Shown: in pieces, positions 6,054 to 7,105 of the stretch
Numbering within the stretch: position 1 is the first letter of the stretch
How the letters are laid out: each line of letters opens with the position of its first letter
Assembly: GCA_023399455.1 (NCBI GenBank)
Contig: JAEWPN010000037.1
Coordinates: 1 to 7,105 of the forward strand
Length of the DNA: 7,105 nucleotides
Origin: Bacillota bacterium
GTDB taxonomy: Bacteria; Bacillota; Clostridia; Lachnospirales; Lachnospiraceae
Reading direction: 5' to 3'
The notes under the pieces: generated by a model
Seen by the model: only the letters and a program-made list of their open reading frames with translations
Database searches by the model: none
What the model was told of the DNA's origin: nothing
Program-made: the position numbers and the translations under genes

Positions 6054-7028
6054 ATGGCAAAAGAGATAAAAACGGTTGGAATATTGACGAGCGGAGGAGA
6101 TGCGCCGGGAATGAATGCGGCGATTCGCGCCGTAGTAAGAAAGTCGATAGCCAACGGGGTAAAGGTAAAAGGGATAAAAAAAGGTTATCAAGGACTTTTG
6201 AATGAAGAGATTATAGATTTGGAGAGAAACAGCGTCTCGGATATCATACAAAGGGGAGGGACGATCCTCGGAACAGCACGCTGTGCAGAATTTAAGACGG
6301 AGGAAGGACAGGAGAAAGGTGCGCAGATCTGCAGGAAGCACGGTATAGACGGTCTTGTGGTCATAGGCGGTGACGGCTCGTACCGCGGTGCGCAGGATTT
6401 GGCCAGAAGAGGAATCAACACCATTGGAATTCCGGGAACGATTGACTTGGATATCACCTGTACGGACTATACGATTGGCTTCGATACCGCGGTGAATACA
6501 GCGATGCAGGCTATCGATAAGGTGCGCGATACGTCTTCTTCTCATGAACGCTGCAGCATTATTGAAGTAATGGGCAGAAACGCAGGCTATATCGCTCTTT
6601 GGTGCGGTGTGGCTAACGGTGCGGAGGATATTCTTCTTCCTGAGAAGTACGATTACAATGAGCAGAGAATCATTAACAATATTATCAATAACAGAAAACG
6701 CGGAAAGACCCATCATATCATTATCAATGCGGAGGGAATCGGTCATTCTACCTCCATGGCGAGAAGAATAGAGGCGGCTACCGGTATAGAGACCAGAGCG
6801 ACTATTTTAGGCTACATGCAAAGAGGCGGAAGTCCTACCTGTAAAGACCGTTTTTATGCGTCTATTATGGGTTCCTATGCGGCGGATATTCTCTGTGAGG
6901 GTAAGACCAACCGCGTGGTAGGCTATCAGAAGGGCGAATTTCAAGATTTTGATATCGAAGAGGCGCTTGCGATGCAGAAGGGAATACCGGATTACCAATA
7001 TGAGGTGAGCAGGGCGCTCTCGATGTAA
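6054..7028 (+). CDS. pfkA: ATP-dependent 6-phosphofructokinase
   Basis: This enzyme phosphorylates fructose-6-phosphate to fructose-1,6-bisphosphate, the committed step of glycolysis, in the cytoplasm. The start is set at ATG 6054, 7 nt after AGAGG; an in-frame GTG at 6048 is too close to that site. The resulting 324 residues match bacterial PfkA (about 320). TSGGDAPGMN (12-21) and IGGDGSYRGA (104-113) form the nucleotide site. Gly108 after Asp107 is the residue typical of ATP-using enzymes; PPi-using relatives usually have Asp there. PGTIDLDI contains the catalytic base Asp131 and Asp133. RDTSSSHER, VMGRNAG and ETRATILGYMQRGGSP supply substrate and effector-site arginines. R25 and R29 align with effector-site arginines of E. 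coli PfkA, so allosteric control is plausible. Two positions are unusual: Leu132, where Asn is usual, and Tyr254, where E. coli has a fructose-6-phosphate-contacting His. It could be a divergent PfkA paralogue, but it looks functional. Confidence 0.95.
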   Translation: MAKEIKTVGILTSGGDAPGMNAAIRAVVRKSIANGVKVKGIKKGYQGLLNEEIIDLERNSVSDIIQRGGTILGTARCAEFKTEEGQEKGAQICRKHGIDGLVVIGGDGSYRGAQDLARRGINTIGIPGTIDLDITCTDYTIGFDTAVNTAMQAIDKVRDTSSSHERCSIIEVMGRNAGYIALWCGVANGAEDILLPEKYDYNEQRIINNIINNRKRGKTHHIIINAEGIGHSTSMARRIEAATGIETRATILGYMQRGGSPTCKDRFYASIMGSYAADILCEGKTNRVVGYQKGEFQDFDIEEALAMQKGIPDYQYEVSRALSM

Positions 7029-7061
7029 AAAGGCTGAATAGTAACGATAAATATATATTAT

Positions 7062-7091
7062 GGCGGACTCGCATGGAAGTGCTGGTCCGCC
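7062..7091 (+). other. Strong hairpin after pfkA, terminator-like but without a T run
   Basis: GGCGGAC (7062-7068) pairs perfectly with GTCCGCC (7085-7091). A G-T pair, one mismatch and GCA 7071-7073 with TGC 7080-7082 can extend the stem to a 6-nt loop TGGAAG. The next bases, TATTGTAAATATGC, contain no T run before the window ends. It may be a 3'-end stabilising structure, a non-canonical terminator, or the start of a regulatory leader for the next gene. Confidence 0.55.
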
Positions 7092-7105
7092 TATTGTAAA
7101 TATGC

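Noticed and set aside
6009..6746. Open frame on the minus strand across pfkA (245 codons)
   Set aside because: It is antisense to conserved PfkA motifs and has no recognisable domain.
1..7105. Undescribed multi-gene system, mobile element, CRISPR array, tRNA or rRNA gene
   Set aside because: All coding capacity is explained by three well-known housekeeping genes. No spaced direct repeats, transposase, attachment site or structural RNA gene other than the ribozyme was seen.

Overview
The window reads as chromosomal housekeeping DNA from a low- to mid-GC Clostridia-like Firmicute, probably near the Lachnospiraceae. This is an inference from four things: a glmS ribozyme (typical of Firmicutes), strong AG-rich ribosome binding sites, TG-extended sigma-A promoters, and the dnaE-pfkA gene order common in Firmicutes. 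All three genes are on the plus strand and intact. I see no phage, transposase, CRISPR, tRNA or rRNA gene, and no undescribed multi-gene system.

Positions 1-343 are a long regulated leader. A near-consensus promoter (5-33) is followed by about 100 nt of upstream leader with a hairpin, then a complete glmS ribozyme (about 140-290), a ribosome binding site, and glmS (344-2167). GlmS makes glucosamine-6-phosphate, and the ribozyme cuts the message when that product accumulates.

Positions 2168-2483 are a 316-nt non-coding stretch. It holds three hairpins, a T-rich run that may end glmS transcription, an extended -10 promoter, and the dnaE ribosome binding site. A 29-nt sequence in the glmS leader (72-100) recurs in inverted orientation in this 3' region (2262-2290), so glmS and its ribozyme sit between inverted repeats. 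This is the most unexplained structure in the window.

Positions 2484-5933 encode DnaE, a replicative DNA polymerase III alpha subunit, with all nine expected metal ligands of the PHP domain and a QxxLF clamp-binding motif. After a 120-nt gap with its own good promoter, pfkA (6054-7028) encodes an ATP-type 6-phosphofructokinase with two substitutions at normally conserved active-site positions. A strong hairpin without a U tract lies close to the window end.

The genes serve separate core functions: cell-wall amino-sugar supply, replication and glycolysis. GlmS and PfkA both use fructose-6-phosphate, but glmS has its own promoter and feedback control, so the link may be only positional.
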